Shown here in pieces: positions 1-7,552 of a stretch of DNA of 64,000 nucleotides (positions are counted from its first letter, which is position 1; each line of letters opens with the position of its first letter). The stretch covers positions 186,001 to 250,000 of the IMG/VR virus record IMGVR_UViG_3300032296_003307; one strand, given 5' to 3'. Under the pieces are notes generated by a model that did not search any database, was not told where the DNA came from, and saw only the letters and a program-made list of their open reading frames with translations. The position numbers were made by a program, and so were the translations under genes. This DNA is from a virus.

Positions 1-484
1 TCATTTTAACAGTTACTTTAACCGCCTTTTCAGTGATTTGGGTAGCTTTAATCATATCAACCAAGATTGGCATGAACTCCAAACCATACTCTTTTTTTAG
101 TTTCAGAGCGACACCACGTTTTATTTTGATGGACTCATTGTTTAAGGGTATGTTGATTTTTTGTGCGGGTGCTTTGTTTTCTTTTGCGATTTGTTTAACC
201 GCTGAGATTATTTGTTTATCAGACAAACGTCTCCAAGTTTTGTATTGTTCTTTAATTTTGAGAACAAATTCGTTGGGTCCTTGATAATTCACGATTGATT
301 TCAGGTCGTCAGAAAGTTCGTCAACGTTAATATCGTTAACCTTTTCTTCTTGGATAAGAATTTTTTCTGCAATTTCAAACTGTTTTGAGGTCAAGCGACC
401 GTATTTGTGTAATCCGGGTTGGATGTTACGAATGAAAGAATTGTTTCCGTTGTACTCTCTTACTTTTTGTTCTACTGTTTTCAT
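1..484 (-). CDS. Uncharacterised protein, N-terminal part (runs off the window)
   Basis: Open minus-strand frame from an ATG at 484-482 to the window edge, about 161 residues visible. It holds two copies of one module, around residues 15-43 (NSFIRNI..YGRLTSKQ) and 70-98 (NEFVLKI..RRLSDKQ), each an N-x-F-(I/V) start followed by RL(T/S)xKQ and a helix. This short module recurs in phage and bacterial proteins but gives no specific function. A TAnnTTTG box (TATCTTTG read on the minus strand, 505-512) lies 20 nt upstream, so unlike many genes here the transcript would have a leader. Divergent from the next gene. Function unknown. Confidence 0.75.
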   Translation of the reverse strand, partial: MKTVEQKVREYNGNNSFIRNIQPGLHKYGRLTSKQFEIAEKILIQEEKVNDINVDELSDDLKSIVNYQGPNEFVLKIKEQYKTWRRLSDKQIISAVKQIAKENKAPAQKINIPLNNESIKIKRGVALKLKKEYGLEFMPILVDMIKATQITEKAVKVTVKM

Positions 485-554
485 GGTGGTTGTTTTTAAC
501 AATACAAAGATACGCGCTTTTTTCGATTGCACAACTATTTATAAAGAAAAAATT

Positions 555-1865
555 ATGAACGCATATTTTTTCAATATGACTCCTGAAGAAAGAGAGTCAA
601 TCTTAGACAAACATAAACATGTTTACAACGGTTATCAAACTTTGCAAGCAAATATCCCAAATCCCCAACCATTATATGTTCAGGATTATGCTAACGACAA
701 AGAAGGGATAACAGTGTCCAACAAAGGTAAGGTAATGTCATACAGAAACCAAAACATAAATGAAAGTATTCAAGAAGGTAATATGTGTGAGCAGTGTGGT
801 AGTATGATGAACGAAGGTGAAACGTGTGAACAATGTGAAAGCAGATATGAAAGTATAAAAGAAGGTGAAATGTGTGAACAATGTGGAGGCACAATGTCTG
901 AAGGTAAATGTAAAGTGTGTAGTAAATACAAAAAATACGACGTTGATATATATGATGTTGAAGATTTAAATCCAAAAAACAAATTTGATTATGTTGAAGG
1001 TATGGAAACTTCAGAGTTAGATGAAATAAGAATTGGAGATTTAGAACTTGACAAACCATACAGTATGAAATTTACGAAATTTGACGAACCAGATTTTCCA
1101 AAATACGACAAAAAAATGAAGTACACAGGTAAAATACAATATAAAGACGGAAAACCTATGCATGGATTCTCATCAATTGAGGACGAACCAAGTTGGGCAA
1201 GTTTTACAGGAGATGATGACGAAGAATTAAGAGATGTATACCCTATTGATTTAGAAGAAATGGAATCAAATTATGACTATAAATTACCTGCATACCAATT
1301 CAAATCACATGGACCAATAGACGCTTACGATGAAAGCGATAAGAATTATTTTGAGGATTCTGTTGATGTGTTTGATGATGAAGATTTACAGGCGGGAAGA
1401 GCTTTTTCAGACATGGGAGACAAAAGTGATTGGTCGGATGAAAAAATATTAATGAGTTTAAGAAGTGATTCTGATAAATCTATGGGAACCGATACATCGA
1501 TAGATATGGATTTAAGTGACGTTAAAGAACCATATACTTTTGCATCAGGAGGTCCCGGTAGAAGTATTGGTGTATATGAAGAATTGGAAGAGGAATCTTC
1601 GGCAAAAATAGGTCCATACGCGAACAAATCTTTAAAAGAACTTCAAAATGAGTTGGCTAAATTAAACGCCAAAGCAGACGAACACAAAGAAAAAGATGAA
1701 AACTTACCTGTAGATATTAAAATGAAACTAAATCAAGTACGTAACGCAATTCAGGCTAAAAGAAAATCAAAAGTTGAAGAAGATGTTAATGAAGATTTAC
1801 GAGAGTCGTTCATCAAACAAAAAAATAAAATAACAGAAATGTTTAACAGAATACAAAAATACTAA
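555..1865 (+). CDS. Acidic protein with Cys-rich zinc-ribbon-like repeats, probable virion component
   Basis: 436 residues from the ATG at 555; an upstream in-frame TTG at 405 would read through the promoter region and is unlikely. TATTTATA (535-542) lies upstream as at other virion-type genes. The N-terminus (MTPEERESILDKH) resembles the helical termini of other predicted head-packaged proteins in this window. Residues ~75-125 carry three CEQCG/CxVC-type pairs spaced by EG-rich linkers, suggesting one or two zinc knuckles. The rest is very acidic (Asp/Glu, Tyr, Lys) with a helical C-terminal end. A strong terminator follows at once. Function unknown; packaging is inferred. Confidence 0.7.
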   Translation: MNAYFFNMTPEERESILDKHKHVYNGYQTLQANIPNPQPLYVQDYANDKEGITVSNKGKVMSYRNQNINESIQEGNMCEQCGSMMNEGETCEQCESRYESIKEGEMCEQCGGTMSEGKCKVCSKYKKYDVDIYDVEDLNPKNKFDYVEGMETSELDEIRIGDLELDKPYSMKFTKFDEPDFPKYDKKMKYTGKIQYKDGKPMHGFSSIEDEPSWASFTGDDDEELRDVYPIDLEEMESNYDYKLPAYQFKSHGPIDAYDESDKNYFEDSVDVFDDEDLQAGRAFSDMGDKSDWSDEKILMSLRSDSDKSMGTDTSIDMDLSDVKEPYTFASGGPGRSIGVYEELEEESSAKIGPYANKSLKELQNELAKLNAKADEHKEKDENLPVDIKMKLNQVRNAIQAKRKSKVEEDVNEDLRESFIKQKNKITEMFNRIQKY

Positions 1866-1870
1866 AAAAT

Positions 1871-1894
1871 AGGTCCCATTTGGGACCTTTTTTA
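1871..1894 (+). terminator. Rho-independent terminator
   Basis: Perfect 8-bp stem AGGTCCCA/TGGGACCT with a TT loop, followed by six T. It closes the preceding gene. Confidence 0.85.
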
Positions 1895-1950
1895 TTTCAT
1901 ATATTTCTTTTTGTAAATTTGTAGATATTTCTTATAAAAATAAAATTATT

Positions 1951-2247
1951 ATGGAAGTAAAAGAAATTGTGGACGTATTCGTTCACGAAAATGTTGTTGA
2001 GGTTCATTTCAGGATGGTAAATGATGAAGAAGACACAATCAGGGTAGATGAGTTTGAATTCGATATTTTTGATGAGTATGGATATCCGGTATTGTCGGAT
2101 GAGCAAACAATTTTGGAATATGATGATGAGAACGATTCTTTTGATTTAGATTTTTTAGATATTGAGGTCAATGAAAGTGAATTGGTTTCATTTATGAATG
2201 AATATTATATGGTAACAAATGATATTCCTAATTCAGAATTTTTTTAA
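1951..2247 (+). CDS. Small acidic protein, function unknown
   Basis: 98 residues, strongly acidic (Asp/Glu-rich throughout), beta-strand-like at the N-terminus, no Cys motif, signal or membrane segment. It starts after an AT-rich leader with no clear ribosome site. The next gene starts 19 nt later behind its own TATTTATT box. No family recognised. Confidence 0.6.
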   Translation: MEVKEIVDVFVHENVVEVHFRMVNDEEDTIRVDEFEFDIFDEYGYPVLSDEQTILEYDDENDSFDLDFLDIEVNESELVSFMNEYYMVTNDIPNSEFF

Positions 2248-2266
2248 GTCGTTAGTATTTATTGTT

Positions 2267-2527
2267 ATGATAAAATTATCCATTGATGACCTTATAAGTA
2301 CATTTGAACGATTGAATAATAAGTCCAGTGACAATGTGTCAGAATTGGGCGAACAGGATGCTGGTGGAGGTTCTACAGGTGGAGGTGGGGGTTCTACAGG
2401 GTATCCCGCACCTACAAAGTGGAACTCACTATATAAAATAACAAGGGGAAAGGCAAATCAAATTGGTAATACAAAATGGAAAGACACCCATACAATTACT
2501 AGAGGTCCTGCAAACACGTTATATTAA
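2267..2527 (+). CDS. Small Gly-rich protein with duplicated ITRGxAN motif
   Basis: 86 residues from the ATG at 2267; the longer frame from 2219 overlaps the previous gene and lacks a promoter. TATTTATT (2256-2263) ends 3 nt before the ATG. The N-terminal helix IDDLISTFERLNNK leads to LGEQ, which fits the (L/I)xE cleavage-type pattern seen in neighbours. A Gly/Ser linker and two copies of TKW..ITRGxAN follow. Probably a head-packaged or structural small protein (inferred). Confidence 0.55.
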   Translation: MIKLSIDDLISTFERLNNKSSDNVSELGEQDAGGGSTGGGGGSTGYPAPTKWNSLYKITRGKANQIGNTKWKDTHTITRGPANTLY

Positions 2528-2563
2528 CTTTTTCAAAATAAAAGATATTTATACAAAAAAGAT

Positions 2564-3682
2564 ATGAAAGATAATTTAGCAAAAGAAGCACTTAAAAGAA
2601 GTCTTCTTCTTATGAAGTACGATACGTCAAAAACCTTGACAGAAAATGAGGTTAAAACAAATAAAAGATTACTAATGGAAGGTCCTGAAGAAAGTATACG
2701 TAAAGTATTAGGTGCGTGTGCTAATAGACCCGCAAGAGAAGGAACTTTAAATGATGCCGAAATTGCGGGTGGGTTTAACCAAGCCTTTAATTACGAGACG
2801 TTAGGGTTTCTTGGAGGTACGGATGACTCTAAAGAAACTGGTTGGAGAAAATACGCTGAGATGATGAAAGTTGGTAATTTGGATGATTTGTGTAATATTA
2901 ACAACAGATTTAAAGAAGCAGGGTACGGTGAATTTGCCAGTGAAATTATTGACGATTTGGATGACGAAGAAATGTCTGAATTGGTTACTGTTTTTGACAT
3001 GATGAAACGTAAAACAGACAAAGAGGCTCGATTGTCTGTTGACAACACAGAACAAATGACGATTGATTTTTGGAAAAAACAGTATAGTTGTGTTTTTGTA
3101 AATGGTGATAACGTGGATAGTCAACCAAGACAAGATAGAAATAACCAAGTATATATCCTTATAAAGGGTAGTTCAGGTGATGTCTATAGATTGTATACCG
3201 AAGGTAGATTAAAGAAAGACAGTTCTACGGATGAAAAATTATTACCTGTTAGATTAAAATGTGCAAATGACGGCTCTACTGTTGTTGAATCTGTGTTGTC
3301 AAAAAAAAAACATTTAAGAGAATTTGATGATACCAAAATTAAAAATCCTAACAAACCATCACCAACACCAACAGGAGGAGGTGGTGGAGGCGGCGGAGGC
3401 GGCGGAGCGACTTATGACCAATCCGTAGCAAACCTACAACAACAACTCCTAAATTATGGTTTTTATCTCGGAACTTCAGGACCAAAAAAAGATGGTGTCG
3501 ATGGTATAAGAGGTTCAAAAACAAATGCAGCACAACAAGCATTTAGTAACGGAGAAAAATGTGGTGATTACAACAAAAAGAATAACTACCCAAATCCTGC
3601 AACATGTAAAGATGGCGGTGATGGCGGAACACCAAAACCACAAGACCAAGAAATAAAAATGATAGACCCAAGTACATTCTAA
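2564..3682 (+). CDS. Predicted virion protein with C-terminal peptidoglycan-binding domain
   Basis: 372 residues. Residues 1-45 form a Lys/Leu-rich helix ending RLLMEG, an (L/I)xE|G site like the capsid-protein cleavage site. The middle is unrecognised. A poly-Gly tract near residues 270-280 acts as a hinge. The last ~90 residues look like a PG_binding_1 domain (VANLQQQLLNYGFYLG, DGVDGIRGSKTNAAQQAF), which binds cell-wall peptidoglycan. TATTTATA (2546-2553) precedes the ATG by 10 nt. The next gene starts 1 nt after the stop, so they are cotranscribed. A role in entry or lysis is inferred; no catalytic domain was seen. Confidence 0.7.
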   Translation: MKDNLAKEALKRSLLLMKYDTSKTLTENEVKTNKRLLMEGPEESIRKVLGACANRPAREGTLNDAEIAGGFNQAFNYETLGFLGGTDDSKETGWRKYAEMMKVGNLDDLCNINNRFKEAGYGEFASEIIDDLDDEEMSELVTVFDMMKRKTDKEARLSVDNTEQMTIDFWKKQYSCVFVNGDNVDSQPRQDRNNQVYILIKGSSGDVYRLYTEGRLKKDSSTDEKLLPVRLKCANDGSTVVESVLSKKKHLREFDDTKIKNPNKPSPTPTGGGGGGGGGGGATYDQSVANLQQQLLNYGFYLGTSGPKKDGVDGIRGSKTNAAQQAFSNGEKCGDYNKKNNYPNPATCKDGGDGGTPKPQDQEIKMIDPSTF

Positions 3683-3683
3683 A

Positions 3684-4727
3684 ATGAAAAATAAAAGATT
3701 AATTAAAGAGCAAACCGTGTCAGGTTTAGATAAGTTTTTTTATCCTGGTTGTTTTACTGCGGGCGATGCGGATACCGACCCAACAATGGCAGCAAAAACA
3801 ACAATTACTATAAACCAAGTAAAAACACCCGCTATCAAGAAAAAAAATAGCCAAGGTAAGATGGTTTATTATACCGAAAATGGTAAGGCATATACTTTAG
3901 AAAATGGAACAATGACTTACATGAGTGATTGGTCTTGTAAAGACGCCCCAGGAAAAGCAACCGCCAATCCTGCGGTTACTTATTTTAATAAATTAGGTTT
4001 AGATTTAACTCAACCTAGTGCAATAATGGATATTAATGATGCGATTCGTGAAATATCATTAGCGGTTAAAAATGGTGGAACAGGAAAAGATATTAGAAAC
4101 TTTATCTACTATGTTAAACAATTAAAAAAAGACCCGACATATGCAACAGAAATAGAATCCGTTACTGAAACACCTGACGGTCCTATTGAGGCTCAATTTG
4201 AGGCTCAAATGGGTAGAAAATGGGTATTTGCTGACCCTGCGGACACTGAAATGCCAAGGTTCACCAAAAAAACAATGAAGGTTGGAAACAGTGGAATCAC
4301 ATATTATTCATGGAACGCCGGTCGTACTGTAACCAAGGCGGCAAGTCAATACAGTTCAACAGAGTGTTATCAGTTTTTAACTGACTATATTGATAGAGTT
4401 GACAGGGGGGAAATTTCAAACATCGATGAATTGGGTGCCGAAAAACAAACCCTATTTGCATGTTACAATCCATTTTGGTATGATAATAAGTTGAATGACG
4501 AAAATAGAACTGGCACCAGAGAATTGGGTGTAAAAGGAAAACAAAGAAGATATTTGGAAAAACTTCTACCACAATTACTGCAGTCAAGAGGTGAAACAGG
4601 TGTTGGATTTGGAGATGGAACTCAAAAAGGTAGAGCTTTACAGTACGAATCTTTAGAATCAAGACTAAGAAAGGCTCTTTTTGAAGCGGTAGATTTAAAA
4701 AAAAAGAGATTATTGAAGAAGAGATAA
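3684..4727 (+). CDS. Predicted virion protein; 5' part of a probable -1 frameshift pair
   Basis: 347 residues. It starts MKNKRLIKEQ, with an IKE|Q cleavage-type site, and continues with a Gly/Thr-rich body of unknown fold. Near the 3' end a run of nine A (4697-4705) is read AAA AAA AAG, so it holds the classic A_AAA_AAG slippery heptamer. The zero frame stops six codons later (4725-4727), while the -1 frame stays open through helical sequence (EIIEEEIIKNRFSFLIDE) into the next ORF. This is either a programmed frameshift or a homopolymer error. Confidence 0.7.
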   Translation: MKNKRLIKEQTVSGLDKFFYPGCFTAGDADTDPTMAAKTTITINQVKTPAIKKKNSQGKMVYYTENGKAYTLENGTMTYMSDWSCKDAPGKATANPAVTYFNKLGLDLTQPSAIMDINDAIREISLAVKNGGTGKDIRNFIYYVKQLKKDPTYATEIESVTETPDGPIEAQFEAQMGRKWVFADPADTEMPRFTKKTMKVGNSGITYYSWNAGRTVTKAASQYSSTECYQFLTDYIDRVDRGEISNIDELGAEKQTLFACYNPFWYDNKLNDENRTGTRELGVKGKQRRYLEKLLPQLLQSRGETGVGFGDGTQKGRALQYESLESRLRKALFEAVDLKKKRLLKKR

Positions 4728-4762
4728 TCAAAAATAGATTTTCTTTTCTTATTGACGAATCG

Positions 4763-5335
4763 GTGGATTACACCAAAAAGGGAAACTTCCATAAACTCAT
4801 AGACAATTCAATTGTTGAGATGAACGATTTGAAGGGGTTTGGTTACAACGAGGAATTAATCAACGAAAACTTTTTTAGTTGGTTATCAGGACTTGTTGGA
4901 GGTACGTTAGGAGGTATTCCTGGTTCAGTTCCTCAATTAGGAAAAGAATATATTGTTGATTGGTTTTTAAAAACGTTAGGTCTTGACAAAACATCTTATT
5001 TGTCAAGTGTAATTTCAACAACAATAGGTAACATACCAATAGATGAATACGGAAGATTATTTACGGATTGTAGATTCACATCCGAAACGATTTCAAAAAG
5101 TATTGTTGAAGCATTTTTCAAACAAATGAGAGAAAAAGGAAATATGTCAGGAGTTGGTGGAGTTTTAACTGACCTTTTAAGAAACAGTGTTGCTGACACA
5201 TTATTTAAAGATAAAGAAGGTGTTATTGGTAGTGTTTCTGAAGGTATAAACGATTTCATTTGCGGTAAACTAAGTTCAGTTAATTCAAAAATGGAAAACG
5301 TAAAAAAAGAAATTACCGACAAAGCAATGTCGTAA
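4763..5335 (+). CDS. Predicted virion protein; 3' part of the -1 frameshift pair
   Basis: 190 residues if started at the GTG at 4763. No ATG or ribosome site supports an independent start, and the frame is open upstream to the A9 run at 4697-4705, so it is more likely expressed as a -1 extension of the previous gene. It contains EELINENFFSWLSGLVGGTLGG, a Gly-rich possibly membrane-active stretch preceded by an INE site, then a helical domain. Two hairpins and a terminator follow. Function unknown. Confidence 0.6.
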   Translation: MDYTKKGNFHKLIDNSIVEMNDLKGFGYNEELINENFFSWLSGLVGGTLGGIPGSVPQLGKEYIVDWFLKTLGLDKTSYLSSVISTTIGNIPIDEYGRLFTDCRFTSETISKSIVEAFFKQMREKGNMSGVGGVLTDLLRNSVADTLFKDKEGVIGSVSEGINDFICGKLSSVNSKMENVKKEITDKAMS

Positions 5336-5396
5336 TTGGTCTCAGATTAGAATCTGAGAAATAAACATAAATTGTAAAGGGGGTGTCTTTATCTAG

Positions 5397-5422
5397 AAAG
5401 GGTATCGAAAGATACCCTTTTT
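5397..5422 (+). terminator. Rho-independent terminator with GAAA loop
   Basis: 10-bp stem AAAGGGTATC/GATACCCTTT with a GAAA tetraloop and a T tail. A second small hairpin (CTCAGAT/ATCTGAG) lies at 5342-5359. Confidence 0.85.
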
Positions 5423-5445
5423 CTGTTAATTGATATTTATATTAT

Positions 5446-6045
5446 ATGTTATTAAATGAATCTAAGTGGGATGCTCCTGTGCGTAAGATGGTACGTGACC
5501 TTGTAACTATTATTAAAAAAGATGACACGGGTAGTTGGATGTTACCATCTGAAATATCAGATGAGGACGAATATTCATTTCATAACGTACCAGGATTTCA
5601 AATATATTTTGATTGGGATTACGAGTATAATTTAGAAGAACCATATTATTTAAATGGTGATTACGACAATGATACTGACACAATGAATATTGTTTTGTTT
5701 ATTAATCCAAAATACTTCCCACAAACTATGTATGATATTGTTGCTGATTTAAATGATATTGTTAGGCACGAGTTAGAGCATCATTTACAAGAATGGGGAT
5801 ATGAAGAAGGTGAAGAAACGGGTAAAACAAATAAGTTAGGAATAAATTACTATCTTAAGAAGATGGAAATTCCTGCAGAAATTAAAGGTTTTAGACGGAT
5901 TGCTAAACTTAGAAAACAACCAATAGAAAAAGTCATTACAGATTGGTTTGAAAGACATAAAAATATCCACAAGTTTTCGGAAAAACAATTAAAAAAATTA
6001 ATTCCTATACTTGTGGATTACTATAACAAATACTACCCTAATTAG
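5446..6045 (+). CDS. Putative zincin metallopeptidase, predicted head-packaged
   Basis: 199 residues. RHELEHHLQ near residue 110 is an HExxH zinc site, and the downstream MEIPAEIKGF offers the Glu usual in zincins of phage origin. The N-terminus MLLNESKW has an LNE|S cleavage-type site, consistent with processing by the prohead protease. TATTTATA (5434-5441) ends 4 nt before the ATG. It may cleave a host protein or cell-wall peptide after delivery (inferred). The exact family is uncertain. Confidence 0.7.
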   Translation: MLLNESKWDAPVRKMVRDLVTIIKKDDTGSWMLPSEISDEDEYSFHNVPGFQIYFDWDYEYNLEEPYYLNGDYDNDTDTMNIVLFINPKYFPQTMYDIVADLNDIVRHELEHHLQEWGYEEGEETGKTNKLGINYYLKKMEIPAEIKGFRRIAKLRKQPIEKVITDWFERHKNIHKFSEKQLKKLIPILVDYYNKYYPN

Positions 6046-6131
6046 TACTCGGGACGGGAATCGAACCCGTACGAACCCTTCGGTCCACTGAATTTTAAGT
6101 CCAGCGCGTCTACCTATTCCGCCACCCGAGC
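6046..6131 (-). tRNA. tRNA-Leu (TAA)
   Basis: Full cloverleaf with long variable arm. Anticodon loop CTTAAAA, T-arm ACGGG-TTCGATT-CCCGT, acceptor GCTCGGG/CCCGAGT with a G-U first pair. CCA is not encoded. Confidence 0.95.
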
Positions 6132-6252
6132 GTAATTTTTACAATTCATATAGTTTGAGTTTGGAGGGATAACGTCACCGTCCTCAAACCCCCTTCACCA
6201 GTGATTTCTTTACGGGGTGAATTGTTATACAAATATACGACAGTTTTATTCA

Positions 6253-6744
6253 TCAGACAAATGAAACTTTAAAATTTTCCCAAATTTCTTCAACGTCGTC
6301 ATGAACGACAAATGAAAAAACAGACGGGGCAAATGGTTTCTTTTTCATTTTAAAACCAATCTCATCTACTGACTTGTTACCTTTACGCAAGTTACAACCT
6401 GAGCAACATGTTACCAAGTTGTCCCATGTGTTTTGACCTCCTTTTGAACGAGGAATAACGTGGTCAATAGTTAAATTCTTTTTGGAGCCACAATAAACAC
6501 ATTCAAAGTTATCCCTTTTGTATATTCGTTTCCTGTTCAGTTTAATTGGTTTAACCTGATGTCTAACATAGTTCAACAAACGAATAATAAGGGGTCTGAT
6601 AAAGTCCCCAATACTTGTCAGTAACGGTTTGTCGTCTTTTTTAACTACTTCCGCCTTTCCTTTATATACTAATTTGAAACCCCGATTTAATGAGGTTACA
6701 TTCAGTGGAGTATAGTCAGCGTTTAATACTAATACTTTGCTCAT
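6253..6744 (-). CDS. HNH endonuclease
   Basis: 163 residues. CVYCGSKKNLTIDHVIPRSKGGQNTWDNLVTCC is the HNH core with its CxxC...CxxC zinc ribbon (about residues 80-122) and the DH dyad; the matching CSGCN follows. The N-terminus (KVLVLNADYTPLNVTS) is the form common to stand-alone phage and bacterial HNH proteins. It nicks or cuts DNA and could act as a homing nuclease or in DNA processing. A TAAATTTG box on the minus strand (6762-6769) lies 17 nt upstream. It is isolated from tRNA-Leu by a 120-nt spacer with no gene. Confidence 0.9.
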   Translation of the reverse strand: MSKVLVLNADYTPLNVTSLNRGFKLVYKGKAEVVKKDDKPLLTSIGDFIRPLIIRLLNYVRHQVKPIKLNRKRIYKRDNFECVYCGSKKNLTIDHVIPRSKGGQNTWDNLVTCCSGCNLRKGNKSVDEIGFKMKKKPFAPSVFSFVVHDDVEEIWENFKVSFV

Positions 6745-6781
6745 GTCATATATTTTTTACAAATTTATACTTTTTATGTGT

Positions 6782-6811
6782 AAAAAAAAAGGTCCTGATT
6801 GACAGGACCTT
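6782..6811 (-). terminator. Rho-independent terminator for the small gene at 6827-6937
   Basis: Stem AAGGTCCTG/CAGGACCTT with a 5-nt loop. On the minus strand it is followed by about nine T, 16 nt after the small ORF's stop. Confidence 0.8.
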
Positions 6812-6826
6812 CTTAAAACACGTTTT

Positions 6827-6937
6827 TTAGGCTTTTCGGCGTTTTAAAAAGGTCATTTTATTATCATTGTATAATGAAGTGACAATTCCCATTTGGGATG
6901 CCAAAAATAACGTTTCATTAAAACACCAATGTTTCAT
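6827..6937 (-). CDS. Small protein (36 aa), unknown
   Basis: Reads MKHWCFNETLFLASQMGIVT and ends MTFLKRRKA. Support comes from context: TATTTATT lies just upstream on the minus strand (plus-strand AATAAATA at 6943-6950) and a strong terminator follows the stop. No similarity recognised. The basic C-terminus is its only feature. Confidence 0.5.
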   Translation of the reverse strand: MKHWCFNETLFLASQMGIVTSLYNDNKMTFLKRRKA

Positions 6938-7000
6938 ACGTCAATAAATAGGTCTTAAAATTAAAAAAGTCAAACTTGTCATTATAAAAAGGTTTAGTTA

Positions 7001-7008
7001 TATTTATG
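7001..7008 (+). promoter_or_regulatory. Late-type promoter box TATTTATG
   Basis: Ends 2 nt before the ATG at 7011. It is a member of the recurrent TATTTAT(W) class found directly upstream of virion-type genes. Confidence 0.5.
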
Positions 7009-7010
7009 AC

Positions 7011-7196
7011 ATGGGAAATATGTATTGTATTGTAAAAATAATTAAAACTTTAGACGGTAAACAGCTACCTGTAATTATGTTGGACTCTTATGACGAGGTT
7101 TGGGAGTTCAGTAACCCCGATGAGGCAATTAAAATGGCTGAAATATTAACAAAAAATTCTGACTCGGGACATAAGTATTATGTAAAAAAAGTATGA
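7011..7196 (+). CDS. Small protein (61 aa), unknown
   Basis: Compact alpha/beta-looking sequence (MYCIVKIIKTLDGKQLPVIM, then NPDEAIKMAEIL), like small phage proteins that carry a single ~60-residue domain. The stop overlaps the next ORF by ATGA, so the two are probably translationally coupled. Confidence 0.6.
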   Translation: MGNMYCIVKIIKTLDGKQLPVIMLDSYDEVWEFSNPDEAIKMAEILTKNSDSGHKYYVKKV

Positions 7197-7291
7197 TAAT
7201 AGATATTGTATTGATATTGGGATATACTATACTTATGATTTGGTTGGGTTCTGACGAAAAAAGGTTGGAAGATAGAAAAAATATTTTTTGA
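7193..7291 (+). CDS. Small membrane protein (32 aa)
   Basis: Reads MIIDIVLILGYTILMIWLG then a charged tail: one transmembrane helix of ~18 residues with a cytoplasmic basic/acidic end. It overlaps the preceding stop by 4 nt. Too short to assign. Confidence 0.45.
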   Translation: MIIDIVLILGYTILMIWLGSDEKRLEDRKNIF

Positions 7292-7326
7292 TATTAGATA
7301 ATACTTATTATCTTTGTTAAAGATAT

Positions 7327-7398
7327 GGTCCCTTAGTTTAATGGATAAAACTAATGCCTTCTAAGCATTCGATGGTGGTTCGATTCCACCAGGGACTA
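7327..7398 (+). tRNA. tRNA-Arg (TCT)
   Basis: Cloverleaf with anticodon loop CTTCTAA and T-arm GGTGG-TTCGATT-CCACC. A TATCTTTG promoter box sits about 12 nt upstream of the 5' end, so it may have its own promoter. Confidence 0.95.
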
Positions 7399-7402
7399 CA
7401 AA

Positions 7403-7528
7403 ATGAACGACGACTTTGATTGGCAAGGTAAAAGAAGAGACCAAGTTGAATCTTCTTATAAAATAATCGGTTATACCGTGTTGTCGTTTTTGTGTCTTGG
7501 TTTGATATATTTTCTATTCAAACTATAA
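7403..7528 (+). CDS. Small membrane protein (41 aa)
   Basis: A charged N-terminal half (MNDDFDWQGKRRDQVESSYK) is followed by one hydrophobic helix (IIGYTVLSFLCLGLIYFLF). It begins 4 nt after tRNA-Arg and is likely on the same transcript. Unknown role. Confidence 0.5.
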   Translation: MNDDFDWQGKRRDQVESSYKIIGYTVLSFLCLGLIYFLFKL

Positions 7529-7552
7529 CCCTTATTTGTATATTTATTATGT

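Noticed and set aside
33-284. Plus-strand ORF at the window start
   Set aside because: The minus strand here carries a continuous frame with a promoter and duplicated modules; the plus ORF is its shadow.
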